DNA of 64,000 bases from JBFGFX01 sp965232455 (GTDB taxonomy: Bacteria > Pseudomonadota > Gammaproteobacteria > Steroidobacterales > Woeseiaceae). Positions 7,983 to 18,137 of this stretch are shown one piece after another (the stretch's first letter is position 1; each line of letters begins with the position of its first letter). The translations under genes were made by a program, and so were the position numbers. The DNA lies in assembly GCA_965232455.1 (NCBI GenBank), contig OZ246981.1:4154001-4218000 (forward strand), read 5' to 3'. Below the pieces are notes generated by a model. That model made no database searches, was not told where the DNA came from, and saw only the letters and a list, made by a program, of their open reading frames with translations.

Positions 7983-8978
7983 TTATTGACCCAGGCACGC
8001 TCCGGCGTACGCCAGCCGCACGCCGGCGTTGTCGAGATGGCACTGGTTGTCGTAGGTGTTGCCGTCCAGGCCGCAAACCGGCTGGTAGTCGTTCGGGCAA
8101 TTCCGGCCCTGCGACTGGCAAAGGCCGGCATGCTGGATACGCACACCGGCGCGTTCCGCCTGGCAGGCGTTTCCGTAGGTAAGATCGTCGGCGCCGCAAA
8201 CCGGGACAAACAGCCGGGGACACGCGCGCACGCCGCAGGCGCCTTCGGTATAACTCGTCACTCCCGCGCCTTCGGCCTCGCAGGCGTTGGCGTAAGAGTT
8301 GCCGTCCGCGCCACACACCGGGACGTAAATCTCCGGGCAGGCGTTTACGTCACAAACGCCGCGGCGCTGAACCGGCACGCGATCGAGTTCCGCTTCACAG
8401 CGATTGCGGTAGCTGCGCGCGTTCATACCGCATACCGGTTCGTAAATTTGCGGGCAGCCGCTGTCGCCAACGCAGGCCTCCAGGCTCGCAACGACCACTC
8501 CGGCCTTGGTCGCGAGACAGGCATTCGTATAGGTCACGCCGTCCGCGCCGCACACCGGTTCATTCTCCTCGCCGCAGGTCAAGGATTCATCCGCGCAAAC
8601 GCCGTCCGACGCGATTTCGATCTGCGCGGCGTTGGCGAAACAGGTATTCGGGTAGGTATTGCCGTCAACCCCGCACACCGGCTCGAATATCTCCGGGCAG
8701 GCGTCGAATTCCGTGTTCGTCTCTTCTTCGGCGCATTCACCGTAATAGAGGATTTCGGCGCCCGCGACGCTCGCGACACAGTCGTTGCTGTAGGTCTTCC
8801 CGTCCGCGCCGCAAACGGGGTCGTATTGCATCGTGCAGGCCTGCTCGTCGGCCGGCGTCTGAGCGGGCAGGGCGTCGTCCTCGCTGGCATCGGGTTCCTG
8901 CGCATTTCCAACGGCCGTTAGGCAGGCGACGCAGAGACTCAGGATCAGGAAGCGGAATCGTTTGGGCATGGAACTCAT
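7983..8978 (-). CDS. secreted protein with seven Kazal-type protease-inhibitor domains
   Basis: The 331-residue product has an N-terminal signal peptide (to about residue 26) and an acidic linker. Seven tandem repeats then follow at residues 48-82, 94-128, 135-169, 175-209, 214-248, 253-287 and 294-328, each close to CPxIYxPVCGADGxTYxNxC...GxC. This is the Kazal fold core, but each domain has four cysteines instead of six: those equivalent to C1 and C5 are missing. The residue two after the first cysteine, equivalent to the Kazal P1 site, varies: M, E, E, Q, E, R, N. A role as a secreted or periplasmic serine-protease inhibitor array follows from the family; the target is unknown. A second ATG lies at codon 4 and no strong ribosome site is seen. 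Confidence 0.85.
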   Translation of the reverse strand: MSSMPKRFRFLILSLCVACLTAVGNAQEPDASEDDALPAQTPADEQACTMQYDPVCGADGKTYSNDCVASVAGAEILYYGECAEEETNTEFDACPEIFEPVCGVDGNTYPNTCFANAAQIEIASDGVCADESLTCGEENEPVCGADGVTYTNACLATKAGVVVASLEACVGDSGCPQIYEPVCGMNARSYRNRCEAELDRVPVQRRGVCDVNACPEIYVPVCGADGNSYANACEAEGAGVTSYTEGACGVRACPRLFVPVCGADDLTYGNACQAERAGVRIQHAGLCQSQGRNCPNDYQPVCGLDGNTYDNQCHLDNAGVRLAYAGACLGQ

Positions 8979-9102
8979 GGCGGCAGATAGTACAACAAAC
9001 GCTCTATTTAGAGCGGGCGCCCAATCGCGGGTTCAATGTTCCAGCACCGCCGGGAAGTCCATTTTGACGTAATCGGGCGAGGGGCGGGTTACGGCGAGCC
9101 AA

Positions 9103-9894
9103 TCATTCTTTTAGGCGCTCGTCCCGATGAGCGCCTGCAACGCTCTCCCGGACAAGCGATTGGCCGTGTAAAAGCTGGCGAATCCCGACCAGGCGATATC
9201 CCTGCCGATCGAGCGTCGGCAGCTCTTTTTCCAGGAAGTCCAGCGTGTTCGGATAAGGGTGCCCAATACCGACCGCGCTGCCTCGTTTACGGGCCAGCGC
9301 CTTCAGGCGGCGGAACTCCCGCGCGATGCTCGGCGGGCGCGGATCCGAATCGAGAAACACGTCGCGGCGCGTTGCCGGCACGCCGGCCTCTCGCGCAATG
9401 TCCAGCGCAATGCTGTGGTGCGTCGTGTAACTGTCGACAAACAACAGGTCACGCGTCCCGATCTCCTCCATCAGCCATCGCATGTGACCCGGATGCCGGG
9501 TCAGCAGACTGCCCCGGTGGCCGTTCACGCCGATAACGAACGGCACGGCACGCAGGTTCTGCGTGAGCACCCGGGTGAAGGTCTTGCGGCTCATGTCGAG
9601 CGTGATACCACCGGGTTCTACCGCGTGCTCATCGTCCACCGACTGCAGCGGCAAATGCAGCAATACCTCCTTGCCACTCGCATTGGCAAGCTCCGCGAGC
9701 GTCTTCCCCCGCGGCGTCTGCGGCAGCACCGCGTAGACGATAGGACCAGGCAGATTCACCGCACGGCGCCCGGCCTGCAACGCGTAACCGAGATCGTCGA
9801 TGATGATGGTTATCCGCGGCTTCGACGGCGCGTTCGCCTCGGCCGCCGAGCCAACGAACGCGGAGAGCACCAGCAGCGTGACGATGCGCCGCAC
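9103..9894 (-). CDS. yibQ: divergent polysaccharide deacetylase family protein YibQ
   Basis: The 263-residue protein has a signal peptide and the divergent polysaccharide deacetylase fold: ITIIIDDLGYALQAGRRAVNLPGPIVYAVLPQTP, EVLLHLPLQSVD, FVIGVNGHRGSLLT, LLFVDSYTTHHS and IGHPYPNTLDFL. The double Asp of IIIDDLGY and downstream His residues resemble the metal-binding residues of NodB-type deacetylases. It probably acts on envelope glycans in the periplasm, but its reaction is not established. It follows ctpA by 17 bp; the gene order envC-ctpA-yibQ is conserved in many gammaproteobacteria, and E. coli also links envC and yibQ. Confidence 0.9.
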   Translation of the reverse strand: MRRIVTLLVLSAFVGSAAEANAPSKPRITIIIDDLGYALQAGRRAVNLPGPIVYAVLPQTPRGKTLAELANASGKEVLLHLPLQSVDDEHAVEPGGITLDMSRKTFTRVLTQNLRAVPFVIGVNGHRGSLLTRHPGHMRWLMEEIGTRDLLFVDSYTTHHSIALDIAREAGVPATRRDVFLDSDPRPPSIAREFRRLKALARKRGSAVGIGHPYPNTLDFLEKELPTLDRQGYRLVGIRQLLHGQSLVRESVAGAHRDERLKE

Positions 9895-9911
9895 GCCGTA
9901 CCGATCGGTAA

Positions 9912-11147
9912 TCAGGGCGCGCGACTCTGCATGATGCGGTGCTTGCTCAGCAACTCTATGGCCTCGGAAAGCTGCACGTCGCCTTCGCGATCAAGGCCCG
10001 CGTTCAGTGTTCGGCCCGGATATCGGTCGTCGCCCGTAATCGCGATATCGGGCTCGATGCCGGTGTCATGGATGGAATCGCCGGATGGAGTGAAGTAACG
10101 GGACGTCGTCAGTTTGATCGCCCTCCCTCGGGACAGCGGCATCACGGTCTGTACCAGTCCTTTCCCAAATGTCGGCGTACCGACGATCAGCGCGCGATGA
10201 TGATCCTGCAACGCGCCGGCGACGATTTCCGCCGCTGACGCGGAGCCTTTGTTCACCAGCACGACAATCGGCGTGCCGTCCAGCATGTCTCCGCTGCCGG
10301 CCCGCCGCGTAAACTCGGCTTCCTTGCTGCGCCCGCTCGCGGTGACGATGACGCCGCGATTCAGAAACAGGTCCGAAACGTCGACGGCCGCATCGAGAAT
10401 GCCGCCCGGGTTGTTGCGCAGATCGAGCACGACGCCGCGCAGCTCGTCGCCGGACTCCGCATAACTGTCGATGAGCGCATCAATGGCGCGGCTCAGCTCG
10501 GACGCCGTGTTGTCGCTGAACTGGCTGATACGCACGTAACCCAGCGACGGATCCAGCGTGTCGTAACTGACGCTCGCGACCCGAATGTGTTCCCGCCGGA
10601 GATTGAATACCAGAACCTCCGCCTCGGGCCCGCGCAACACCGACACGTTGACGCGCGTGCCGGACCGGCCGCGCAGTTTGCTGATGGTTTCCTGAAGACC
10701 GTCCTTGCGCACGGACGCGTCGTCGATCGCGACAATCTTGTCGCCGGGAAGAATACCGGCACGGGACGCCGGCGTACCGTCAATCGGTGCAACCACCAGA
10801 ATCTCGTTGTTGGCGCTGCTGACTTCCAGGCCGACGCCGGAGTAGCTACCGGTCGTGCTGATGCGGATGTCCTGATATTCGTTGGCGTCCAGATACTCCG
10901 AATGCGCATCGAGATCCGCCACCATGCCGCGTATGGCGCTTTCGACAAGATCCCGGTCGTCGATGGGCTCGACATAATCTTCCTTGATCCGTTCCATGAC
11001 TTCGGCAAAGAGGCGAGCCTGTTCCCAGTTCAGGTCGTCGGGCGGCGAGGGTTTCAGCTTGGCGATGACGCCGCCGCCAAAAGACAGGCTCAGCCCCAGA
11101 ACGGTGCCGATGACCAGCACCAGAATGCCTCGGGTTTTCAGGGTCAC
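9912..11147 (-). CDS. ctpA: S41 family C-terminal processing peptidase
   Basis: GTG 11147 has GGGAGA at a good distance and is followed directly by a membrane anchor (ILVLVIGTVLGLSLSFGGGVI); the longer open frame to 11276 is not supported. The product is 411 residues: anchor, helical region (AEVMERIKEDYVE), PDZ domain (GVGLEVSSANNEILVVAPIDGTPASRAGILPGDKIVAIDD), then the protease core with catalytic Ser in NKGSASAAEI and Lys in TFGKGLVQT. Periplasmic CtpA enzymes trim C-termini and control peptidoglycan hydrolases, which fits the adjacent envC activator. Confidence 0.95.
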   Translation of the reverse strand: MTLKTRGILVLVIGTVLGLSLSFGGGVIAKLKPSPPDDLNWEQARLFAEVMERIKEDYVEPIDDRDLVESAIRGMVADLDAHSEYLDANEYQDIRISTTGSYSGVGLEVSSANNEILVVAPIDGTPASRAGILPGDKIVAIDDASVRKDGLQETISKLRGRSGTRVNVSVLRGPEAEVLVFNLRREHIRVASVSYDTLDPSLGYVRISQFSDNTASELSRAIDALIDSYAESGDELRGVVLDLRNNPGGILDAAVDVSDLFLNRGVIVTASGRSKEAEFTRRAGSGDMLDGTPIVVLVNKGSASAAEIVAGALQDHHRALIVGTPTFGKGLVQTVMPLSRGRAIKLTTSRYFTPSGDSIHDTGIEPDIAITGDDRYPGRTLNAGLDREGDVQLSEAIELLSKHRIMQSRAP

Positions 11148-11329
11148 GTAATTCTCCCGCCAGCATCGGCAAGGACCCCATCCATTGCCGGATCGTCGAA
11201 CAACGCAGTCTCGCCCGGCTCTATCGACCGGCTTTATTGACCAACTCCACCGACGATAGCACAGCAATTCGGCCATTTCCCGCGAGCGGTGCCGCTTGCG
11301 GAGAGCCGATCGTCGGCGCAGCGCCGACC

Positions 11330-12499
11330 TCAGCCGGTCTTGGGCTGCCGGCTCACCCAGGCGCGCGGATTGACCGGCTTGGTTCCTTGCCGCAGCTCGA
11401 AGTAGAGCCCGGCCTGCGCCTGTCCGCCACTGTCGCCGACGGTGGCGATGACGTCCCCCGGCGCCACCCAGTCACCCGGGCTTTTCAAGAGTGTTTCGTT
11501 ATAACCGTAAAGCGTCATATAACCTTCGCCGTGATCGACGATCACCAGTAAACCCATTCCGGCCAGCCAGTCGGCAAAAATGACCCGGCCGTGGTACACC
11601 GCACGCACCTCGCGCCCTCTCGGCGCCGCCAAAACGACACCGTTCCACTTGAGTTGGCCGCTCGAGCGGCCCTCGCCGTAATCGTGAAGCAGCCGGCCGG
11701 CCACCGGCCAGGTCAGGCGCCCCTTGAGCGTGCTGAACGGCTCTTCCGAGGAAATCGGGTAATCGGAAAGGATGCTCGTCAATTCGGCAATCAGGCGCGC
11801 AAGATCCTGTTCCTGCGCGGCGAGCCGCTCGATCGCCGACCCCTCCGACCGGATTTGCGCGTTGAGCGTGGCCAGCAGCTCACGGCGACGGCCCTGCGCG
11901 GCGTCGAGCTCCGACAGCTCCGCGTAACGGGCCCGCGCCAGTCGCCCCATACGGGCCTCTTCCTCCGCGGCCTCCGCTTGCAGCTCGGTCAGCTCGTCGA
12001 GGCGCGCCGTGACCCCGGCGATATTGGCCGCGCGGAAATCGGAGAAATACTCGTAGTATTTGAGCAGCCGGCCCAGCGCCGCTGGGTCCTGCTGGTTGAG
12101 CAGAAGTTTGATTCGCTCCTGGTTACCGCTGGTGTACGCAGCCCTTACCTGCGCCGAGAGCTGTTCGGACTCCGCCGCAAGCGCCGCCTCCTGCGCCACG
12201 ATCGATTGATCGAGCTCGGCTTTTCGCCGTTCACTGTATTCCCGCTGCCGCTCCAGCTCTTTCAGCGTGATCCGCTTTTCCGAGATTTCCACCTCGGCGG
12301 ACTGCAGCGCGCCGGTGATTCGATCGCGCTCCTCGGCGCGTCGATCCATGCTCTGTTTGAGTTCGCTGATCCGCTGCCGAACCTGCTTTAACTCGAGTTC
12401 CTTGACCTTCGTCAATTCGCGATCAGGCTGCTGAGCCAGCGCCGCCGCCGCAAGCAGCAAGCCCGGAAACCAACAGAACCCTTGCACCGTGCGCCTCAT
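11330..12499 (-). CDS. envC: murein hydrolase activator EnvC-like, M23/LytM domain
   Basis: The 389-residue product has a signal peptide, a long coiled coil (roughly residues 25-250, rich in E/R/Q/L) and a C-terminal LytM domain (GVVLAAPRGREVRAVYHGRVIFADWLAGMGLLVIVDHGEGYMTLYG). Zinc ligands of active M23 enzymes are missing: the first His position falls in VVLAAPRG and the final HxH reads LYFEL. That degeneration is typical of EnvC, which does not cut peptidoglycan but activates amidases at the division site. A 182-bp gap separates it from ctpA downstream; it diverges from the rhodanese gene. Confidence 0.93.
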   Translation of the reverse strand: MRRTVQGFCWFPGLLLAAAALAQQPDRELTKVKELELKQVRQRISELKQSMDRRAEERDRITGALQSAEVEISEKRITLKELERQREYSERRKAELDQSIVAQEAALAAESEQLSAQVRAAYTSGNQERIKLLLNQQDPAALGRLLKYYEYFSDFRAANIAGVTARLDELTELQAEAAEEEARMGRLARARYAELSELDAAQGRRRELLATLNAQIRSEGSAIERLAAQEQDLARLIAELTSILSDYPISSEEPFSTLKGRLTWPVAGRLLHDYGEGRSSGQLKWNGVVLAAPRGREVRAVYHGRVIFADWLAGMGLLVIVDHGEGYMTLYGYNETLLKSPGDWVAPGDVIATVGDSGGQAQAGLYFELRQGTKPVNPRAWVSRQPKTG

Positions 12500-12553
12500 G
12501 TTTGCGGAGTTTAGCGCTTATGTGCACTGCCGGCACTCCCCGGCCCAAAGCGC

Positions 12554-12562
12554 TGGTATACT
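12554..12562 (+). promoter_or_regulatory. extended -10 promoter element upstream of yibN
   Basis: TGGTATACT fits the extended -10 pattern TGnTATAmT and points towards yibN-grxC-secB. No good -35 is visible. It lies in the 207-bp gap between the diverging envC and yibN genes, about 145 bp before the yibN start. Confidence 0.4.
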
Positions 12563-12706
12563 CCGGCCTTGGCCCCGACCCGCAAACGGCACCCACGGCA
12601 GCTCCGCCTCGAGTTGCCGGGCTGCGCAGACGATAAGAAATAGAGCAGGCTTTTGCGTATTTAGGTCGGTTTGAACTCCATTTTGCACTCACCCTGACTT
12701 TCGACA

Positions 12707-13162
12707 ATGGACACCTACCTGGAATTCGCCGGCAACCACGTGCTACTCGTCAGCGCGCTGATGTTGAGTTTTCTTATTCTGATTTTTACCGAACTCCAGC
12801 GTAAGGCGCGCGGTATCACGACCGTCGAACCGCAGGACGCCGTCAAGCTGATCAACGCGGATGCCGTTGTCATCGACCTGCGCAGCGCCGAAGCGTTTGC
12901 GCTAGGCCACATCGTTAACGCCAAGAACATCCCGCACGACGAACTCGATGCGGGGCTGGAAAAACTGGAGCGATTCAAGTCGAAACCGATGGTTGCCGTG
13001 TGCGACGCCGGCATGACCTCGACGAAGCTGGTCAACACGCTGCGCAAAGCCGGCGTCGATAACGTTTACGGGCTGCGCGGCGGAATAAACGCCTGGACGC
13101 AGGCGAACCTGCCGCTCGTGGCCAGCAAAAAAACCAAGAGCAAATCCAAGTCCAAGGCCTGA
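12707..13162 (+). CDS. yibN: membrane-anchored rhodanese-like protein YibN
   Basis: The 151-residue protein has one N-terminal membrane helix (VLLVSALMLSFLILIF), then a rhodanese domain (VVIDLRSAEAFALGHIVNAKNIPHDEL) with active-site Cys99 in VAVCDAGMTSTKL, and a lysine-rich tail. Rhodanese domains carry a persulfide on this cysteine; the partner in YibN is not established. It heads the yibN-grxC-secB-gpsA series, a conserved gammaproteobacterial arrangement. Confidence 0.92.
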   Translation: MDTYLEFAGNHVLLVSALMLSFLILIFTELQRKARGITTVEPQDAVKLINADAVVIDLRSAEAFALGHIVNAKNIPHDELDAGLEKLERFKSKPMVAVCDAGMTSTKLVNTLRKAGVDNVYGLRGGINAWTQANLPLVASKKTKSKSKSKA

Positions 13163-13181
13163 CGCAATCGACGTCTAACAC

Positions 13182-13472
13182 ATGAATCCCGACGACAACA
13201 GCGCGCACGACGACGGCGACCCGGTCATCGTCATTTACGGCACCGAGTTCTGTTCCTACTGTACCGCCGCGCGCATGCTGCTCAAGAAAAAAGGGCTGAG
13301 CTACGAAGATATACTGGTATCGCAGGACGACGAGAAGCGACGGGAAATGGAGCGCCGGAGCGGAGGGCGAACGGTGCCGCAGATATTCATCAACGATGAA
13401 CCGATCGGCGGCTTCGACGACTTGTACTCTCTTGACCAGAGCGGCCGGCTCGACGAGCTGCTCGGACGATGA
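13182..13472 (+). CDS. grxC: glutaredoxin 3
   Basis: This 96-residue thioredoxin-fold protein has the dithiol active site FCSYC (Cys24, Cys27) where E. coli Grx3 has CPYC, followed by KKKGLSYEDILVSQ, the RSGGRTVPQIFIN cis-proline region and IGGFDDLYSLDQSGRLDELL. It reduces disulfides with glutathione in the cytoplasm. It starts 19 bp after yibN and is followed by secB after 92 bp. Confidence 0.95.
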   Translation: MNPDDNSAHDDGDPVIVIYGTEFCSYCTAARMLLKKKGLSYEDILVSQDDEKRREMERRSGGRTVPQIFINDEPIGGFDDLYSLDQSGRLDELLGR

Positions 13473-13564
13473 TTCGGCGACGTGGGCTGAAAATCAACGA
13501 TCATTAACCCGGACTTCGTCCGCATCAACCGAACCTTAAGAAACACTCATCAGGACTAGGAAAC

Positions 13565-14050
13565 ATGGCCGAAACGGAAACCCCTCAAAAACAGATTGCC
13601 ATTCAGAAGCTATATTTAAAGGACTTTTCGTTCGAGTCGCCGAACAGCCCAAACGTCTTCACCGGAAAAGAATGGCAGCCAAAAACCAATCTCAACCTGC
13701 GCAGCGCACACGGTGCGTCCTCCAACGACGTCCACGAAGTTATCCTGACGATTACGGTCGAGGCCAAACACGAAGACACGACGCTGTTTCTCGTTGAAGT
13801 GCAGCAGGCGGGCCTGTTCTCGATTACCGGGTACTCGAAGGAGGAGTTCGAGGCCATTGTCGGGAGCTTTTGCCCCGCCACGCTGTTCCCGTTCGCACGC
13901 GAGGCGATTGCCGGGATTGTCTCCAAGGGCGGTTTTCCGGAGTTCGTCTTGCAGCCGATCAACTTCGATGCATTGTTTGCCGAATCCAAACGGCAGGCGG
14001 CCGCTCAGGGGGAAGGGGCAGCCGACGCAGCGCCGGAGATCAGCCACTGA
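13565..14050 (+). CDS. secB: protein-export chaperone SecB
   Basis: The 161-residue product matches SecB throughout: QIAIQKLYLKDFSFESPNSP, LRSAHGASSNDVHEVILTITVEAK, FLVEVQQAGLFSITGY and CPATLFPFAREAIAGIVSKGGFPEFVLQPINFDALF. The SecB tetramer keeps preproteins unfolded and hands them to SecA. An AGGACTAGGA ribosome site precedes ATG 13565. Its stop overlaps a CTG that is the best placed start of gpsA. Confidence 0.97.
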   Translation: MAETETPQKQIAIQKLYLKDFSFESPNSPNVFTGKEWQPKTNLNLRSAHGASSNDVHEVILTITVEAKHEDTTLFLVEVQQAGLFSITGYSKEEFEAIVGSFCPATLFPFAREAIAGIVSKGGFPEFVLQPINFDALFAESKRQAAAQGEGAADAAPEISH

Positions 14051-15081
14051 ACGATGCGCGGACAGACGGCCGCGATTTGGGACCGATTGCCGTGTTGGGC
14101 GCCGGTTCCTGGGGCACCGCGCTCGCGCTGCAGTTTGCGCGCTGCGGTCGGCAGGTGCGGCTCTGGGGCCGTAACGCCGACGATCTGAAAAAAGTCGGGT
14201 CCGATCGGGAAAACAAACGTTATCTTCCGGGCGTGCCGTTTCCGGACAACCTGCTCGTCGAGCCCGATCTGGACGCCTGCGTGCGCGGTACGCGGGACGT
14301 GCTTGTCGCGGTGCCGAGTCATGGCTTGCGCGAGACTCTGGAGCAAGCCAAAACGTCGCTGTCCGCCGATGCGCGCGTTTGCTGGGCAACCAAGGGATTC
14401 GAGTTGAGCACCGGTAAGCTGCCGCATCAGGTCGCCGAAGAAGTTCTCGGCGCCGGTCACCCGATGGCGGTCTTGTCGGGGCCGACGTTCGCCAAGGAAG
14501 TTGGCGAGGGTCTTCCGACGGCGTTGACCATCGCCGCCAACGACGACGAGTTTGCAGCCGATTTGGCATCGGGCCTGTCCGGCCGTAACTTTCGCGCCTA
14601 TACCTCGTCCGACATGATCGGCGTCGAAGTCGGCGGCGCGGTCAAAAACGTACTCGCGATCGGGGCCGGCATTTCCGACGGCTTGGGTTTCGGCGCAAAC
14701 ACGCGTATTGCGCTGATCAACCGCGGCCTGGTTGAAATGACACGCCTCGGCGTCGCTCTGGGCGCGCAGCAGGACACGTTCATGGGGCTCGCCGGCATGG
14801 GCGACCTTGTGCTGACCTGCACCGACAACCTGTCGCGCAACCGCAGGATGGGCCTCGCGCTGGCGGCCGGGAAAACCGTCGACGAGGCGCAGCACGAGAT
14901 TCAACAGGTCGTCGAGGGCGTCCTGGCGGCAAAGGCCGTGCGCGAGGTGGCTCGGGAAACGGGCGTCGAAATGCCGATCAGCGAAGAAATTTATCGCATC
15001 CTCTACGAGGGCGCCGTACCCCGGGAAGCGGTGGGCGCGTTGATGTCACGTGCGTTGAAACCCGAACAAGGCGACCGCTGA
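14047..15081 (+). CDS. gpsA: NAD(P)-dependent glycerol-3-phosphate dehydrogenase
   Basis: The protein body is clear: IAVLGAGSWGTALALQ nucleotide-binding loop, LWGRNADDL, VLVAVPSHGLRETLEQ, SGPTFAKEVGEGLPTALTIAA, VGGAVKNVLAIGAGISDGLGFGANTRIALI with the catalytic Lys in VKNV, and GMGDLVLTCTD. It makes sn-glycerol 3-phosphate from dihydroxyacetone phosphate for phospholipids. The start is uncertain: no ATG or GTG is suitably placed. CTG 14047 overlaps the secB stop (CTGA) and has GGAG 8 bases upstream; TTG 14077 is the alternative but has no ribosome site. With CTG the product is 344 residues. Confidence 0.93.
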   Translation: MNDARTDGRDLGPIAVLGAGSWGTALALQFARCGRQVRLWGRNADDLKKVGSDRENKRYLPGVPFPDNLLVEPDLDACVRGTRDVLVAVPSHGLRETLEQAKTSLSADARVCWATKGFELSTGKLPHQVAEEVLGAGHPMAVLSGPTFAKEVGEGLPTALTIAANDDEFAADLASGLSGRNFRAYTSSDMIGVEVGGAVKNVLAIGAGISDGLGFGANTRIALINRGLVEMTRLGVALGAQQDTFMGLAGMGDLVLTCTDNLSRNRRMGLALAAGKTVDEAQHEIQQVVEGVLAAKAVREVARETGVEMPISEEIYRILYEGAVPREAVGALMSRALKPEQGDR

Positions 15082-15118
15082 CCCGGTTGCCGCACCGATT
15101 GTCAGCACAATATACGGG

Positions 15119-15583
15119 CTAGGTCCCGCCGCCGAACGCGTTCTGCCGCCAGGCTTCGTACACCGCAATCGCCACGGTATTGGACAGGTTCAGGCTGCGG
15201 CTGCCGTCTTGCATCGGCAGTCGCAGTCGACGTCCTTCCGGCAGCGACTCGAGCACCTCATCGGGCAGGCCCCGCGTTTCCGGACCGAACAGCAGCGCAT
15301 CTCCCGGGACAAAATCCGGCTCGGTATACGGGCGTTTGCCCCGCGTGCTGAACGCAAACACCCTCGGCGCCCGCAAACGGGTCAGGCAATCGGTCAAACC
15401 GGCATGGATCGTGACGTTGGCGAACTCGCGGTAGTCCAGGCCCGCTCGTTTCAAGCGCGGCTCGTCGAGCTCGAACCCCAGCGGTTCGATCAGGTGCAGA
15501 TGCGCGCCGGTGTTGGCCGACAGGCGGATCACGTTTCCGGTGTTCGGCGGAATTTCGGGTTCAAACAGGATCAGATGAAACAT
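15119..15583 (-). CDS. trmL: tRNA (cytidine(34)-2'-O)-methyltransferase TrmL
   Basis: ATG 15583 gives the family N-terminus MFHLILFEPEIPPNTGN and 154 residues; 13 further upstream codons look unrelated. SPOUT-fold features follow: LSANTGAHLHLIEPLGFELDEPRLKRAGLDY, LLFGPETRGLPDEVLE and the C-terminal knot LRLPMQDGSRSLNLSNTVAIAVYEAWRQ. The enzyme 2'-O-methylates the wobble base of tRNA-Leu species. It converges with gpsA, matching the E. coli neighbourhood (where cysE also lies between; absent here). Confidence 0.95.
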   Translation of the reverse strand: MFHLILFEPEIPPNTGNVIRLSANTGAHLHLIEPLGFELDEPRLKRAGLDYREFANVTIHAGLTDCLTRLRAPRVFAFSTRGKRPYTEPDFVPGDALLFGPETRGLPDEVLESLPEGRRLRLPMQDGSRSLNLSNTVAIAVYEAWRQNAFGGGT

Positions 15584-15677
15584 GGGGGTTAAGGCGCTCG
15601 TGGTATCGCTGTAGAATCGCACGCATACACGGGGTCGGCTCCGGTCGTCGTCGTTAGAATAGATCGAAAACTGCCGC

Positions 15678-16670
15678 TTGACGCAAGAATTGGACTCGAC
15701 TCCTCAAACTCAACCGCTTACATTGAATAACCCCGCGTCAGAAACCAACCCGATCGCAACGGACTTTTGTGGGCTGAGCCTCGATTCTCCGATCGTTCTG
15801 CTCTCCGGCTGCGTTGGCTTCGGTGAGGAATACACCCGAATCGAGGGTTTCTCGAACCGCGACGTCGGCGGCATCGTGCTCAAAGGCACGACTCGCGAGC
15901 CGCGCCTGGGTAATCCCCCGCATCGAATCTGCGAAACGCCGATGGGCATGTTGAACGCGATCGGCCTGCAGAATCCGGGCATGGATCGGGTAATCGACCA
16001 CATACTGCCGACCCTGGATTTTGGCGAAACCCGTTTTTTCGCCAACGTCTGCGGATCGACGATTGACGACTACGCGGCGGTCACGGCACGTTTCGACGAT
16101 TCTCCGATCGACGCGATCGAGATCAACATCTCTTGCCCGAACATCAAGGAGGGCGGCGTTTCGTTCGGCAATTATCCGGAAATGTCGGCAAAAGTCGTCG
16201 CAGCATGCCGTCGGCACACCAGCAAGCCGCTGATCGCCAAACTGTCGCCGAACCAGACGGACATCCGCGAAAACGCCCGCCGCTGCATTGAAGCCGGCGC
16301 CGATGCGCTTGCGGTCATCAATACGATCACCGGCATGGCGATCGACGTCGAACGGCGCACGCCGGTTATCGGCAACGTTCAGGGCGGCCTGTCGGGTCCG
16401 GCAATAAAGCCGATTGCGCTCCTGAAAGTAAAACAGGTTTATGAAGTCGCCGGCCCGCTGGACGTACCCATTATCGGTCAGGGCGGCATTACGACGGCCG
16501 AGGACGCACTGGAGTTTCTGATCGCCGGCGCCACCGCGATCGGCATCGGTACCGCGCTCTTCTACGAACCGCTGTTGTGTCGCAAGATCAACGATGCGAT
16601 TGCCGCGTATTTGCAACGCCACGCCATGCGTTCGATTCACGAGTTGGTCGGCAGCCTCGAGCTTCCGTAA
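15678..16670 (+). CDS. pyrD: dihydroorotate dehydrogenase, class 1B-like catalytic subunit
   Basis: The 330-residue frame begins at TTG 15678 with no good ribosome site; TTG 15690 or 15723 are alternatives, and the conserved fold starts near residue 29 (FCGLSLDSPIVLLSG). FMN-binding barrel motifs are present: GGIVLKGTTREPRLGNPPHR, MLNAIGLQNPG, NISCPNIKEGG with the catalytic Cys typical of class 1B, AVINTI, GGLSGPAIKPIAL and IIGQGGITTAEDALEFLIAGATAIGIGTALF. It oxidises dihydroorotate to orotate in pyrimidine synthesis. Class 1B enzymes normally pair with PyrK, which is not in the window. Related dihydropyrimidine dehydrogenase subunits are an alternative. Confidence 0.88.
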   Translation: MTQELDSTPQTQPLTLNNPASETNPIATDFCGLSLDSPIVLLSGCVGFGEEYTRIEGFSNRDVGGIVLKGTTREPRLGNPPHRICETPMGMLNAIGLQNPGMDRVIDHILPTLDFGETRFFANVCGSTIDDYAAVTARFDDSPIDAIEINISCPNIKEGGVSFGNYPEMSAKVVAACRRHTSKPLIAKLSPNQTDIRENARRCIEAGADALAVINTITGMAIDVERRTPVIGNVQGGLSGPAIKPIALLKVKQVYEVAGPLDVPIIGQGGITTAEDALEFLIAGATAIGIGTALFYEPLLCRKINDAIAAYLQRHAMRSIHELVGSLELP

Positions 16671-16682
16671 AACGCACGCCCC

Positions 16683-16700
16683 CTGCAGGAGCTCCTACAG
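16683..16700. repeat. short palindrome resembling a REP head
   Basis: CTGCAGGAGCTCCTACAG is an almost perfect palindrome in the gap between the converging pyrD and ntrC genes. Its right half read on the minus strand (CTGTAGGAGCT) matches the start of the REP-like unit at 34901, suggesting a degenerate member of the same family. Confidence 0.45.
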
Positions 16701-16730
16701 GCGAGGCGAGAGGCACTTAGGGACCTCACG

Positions 16731-18133
<1,403 letters not shown>

Positions 18134-18137
<4 letters not shown>

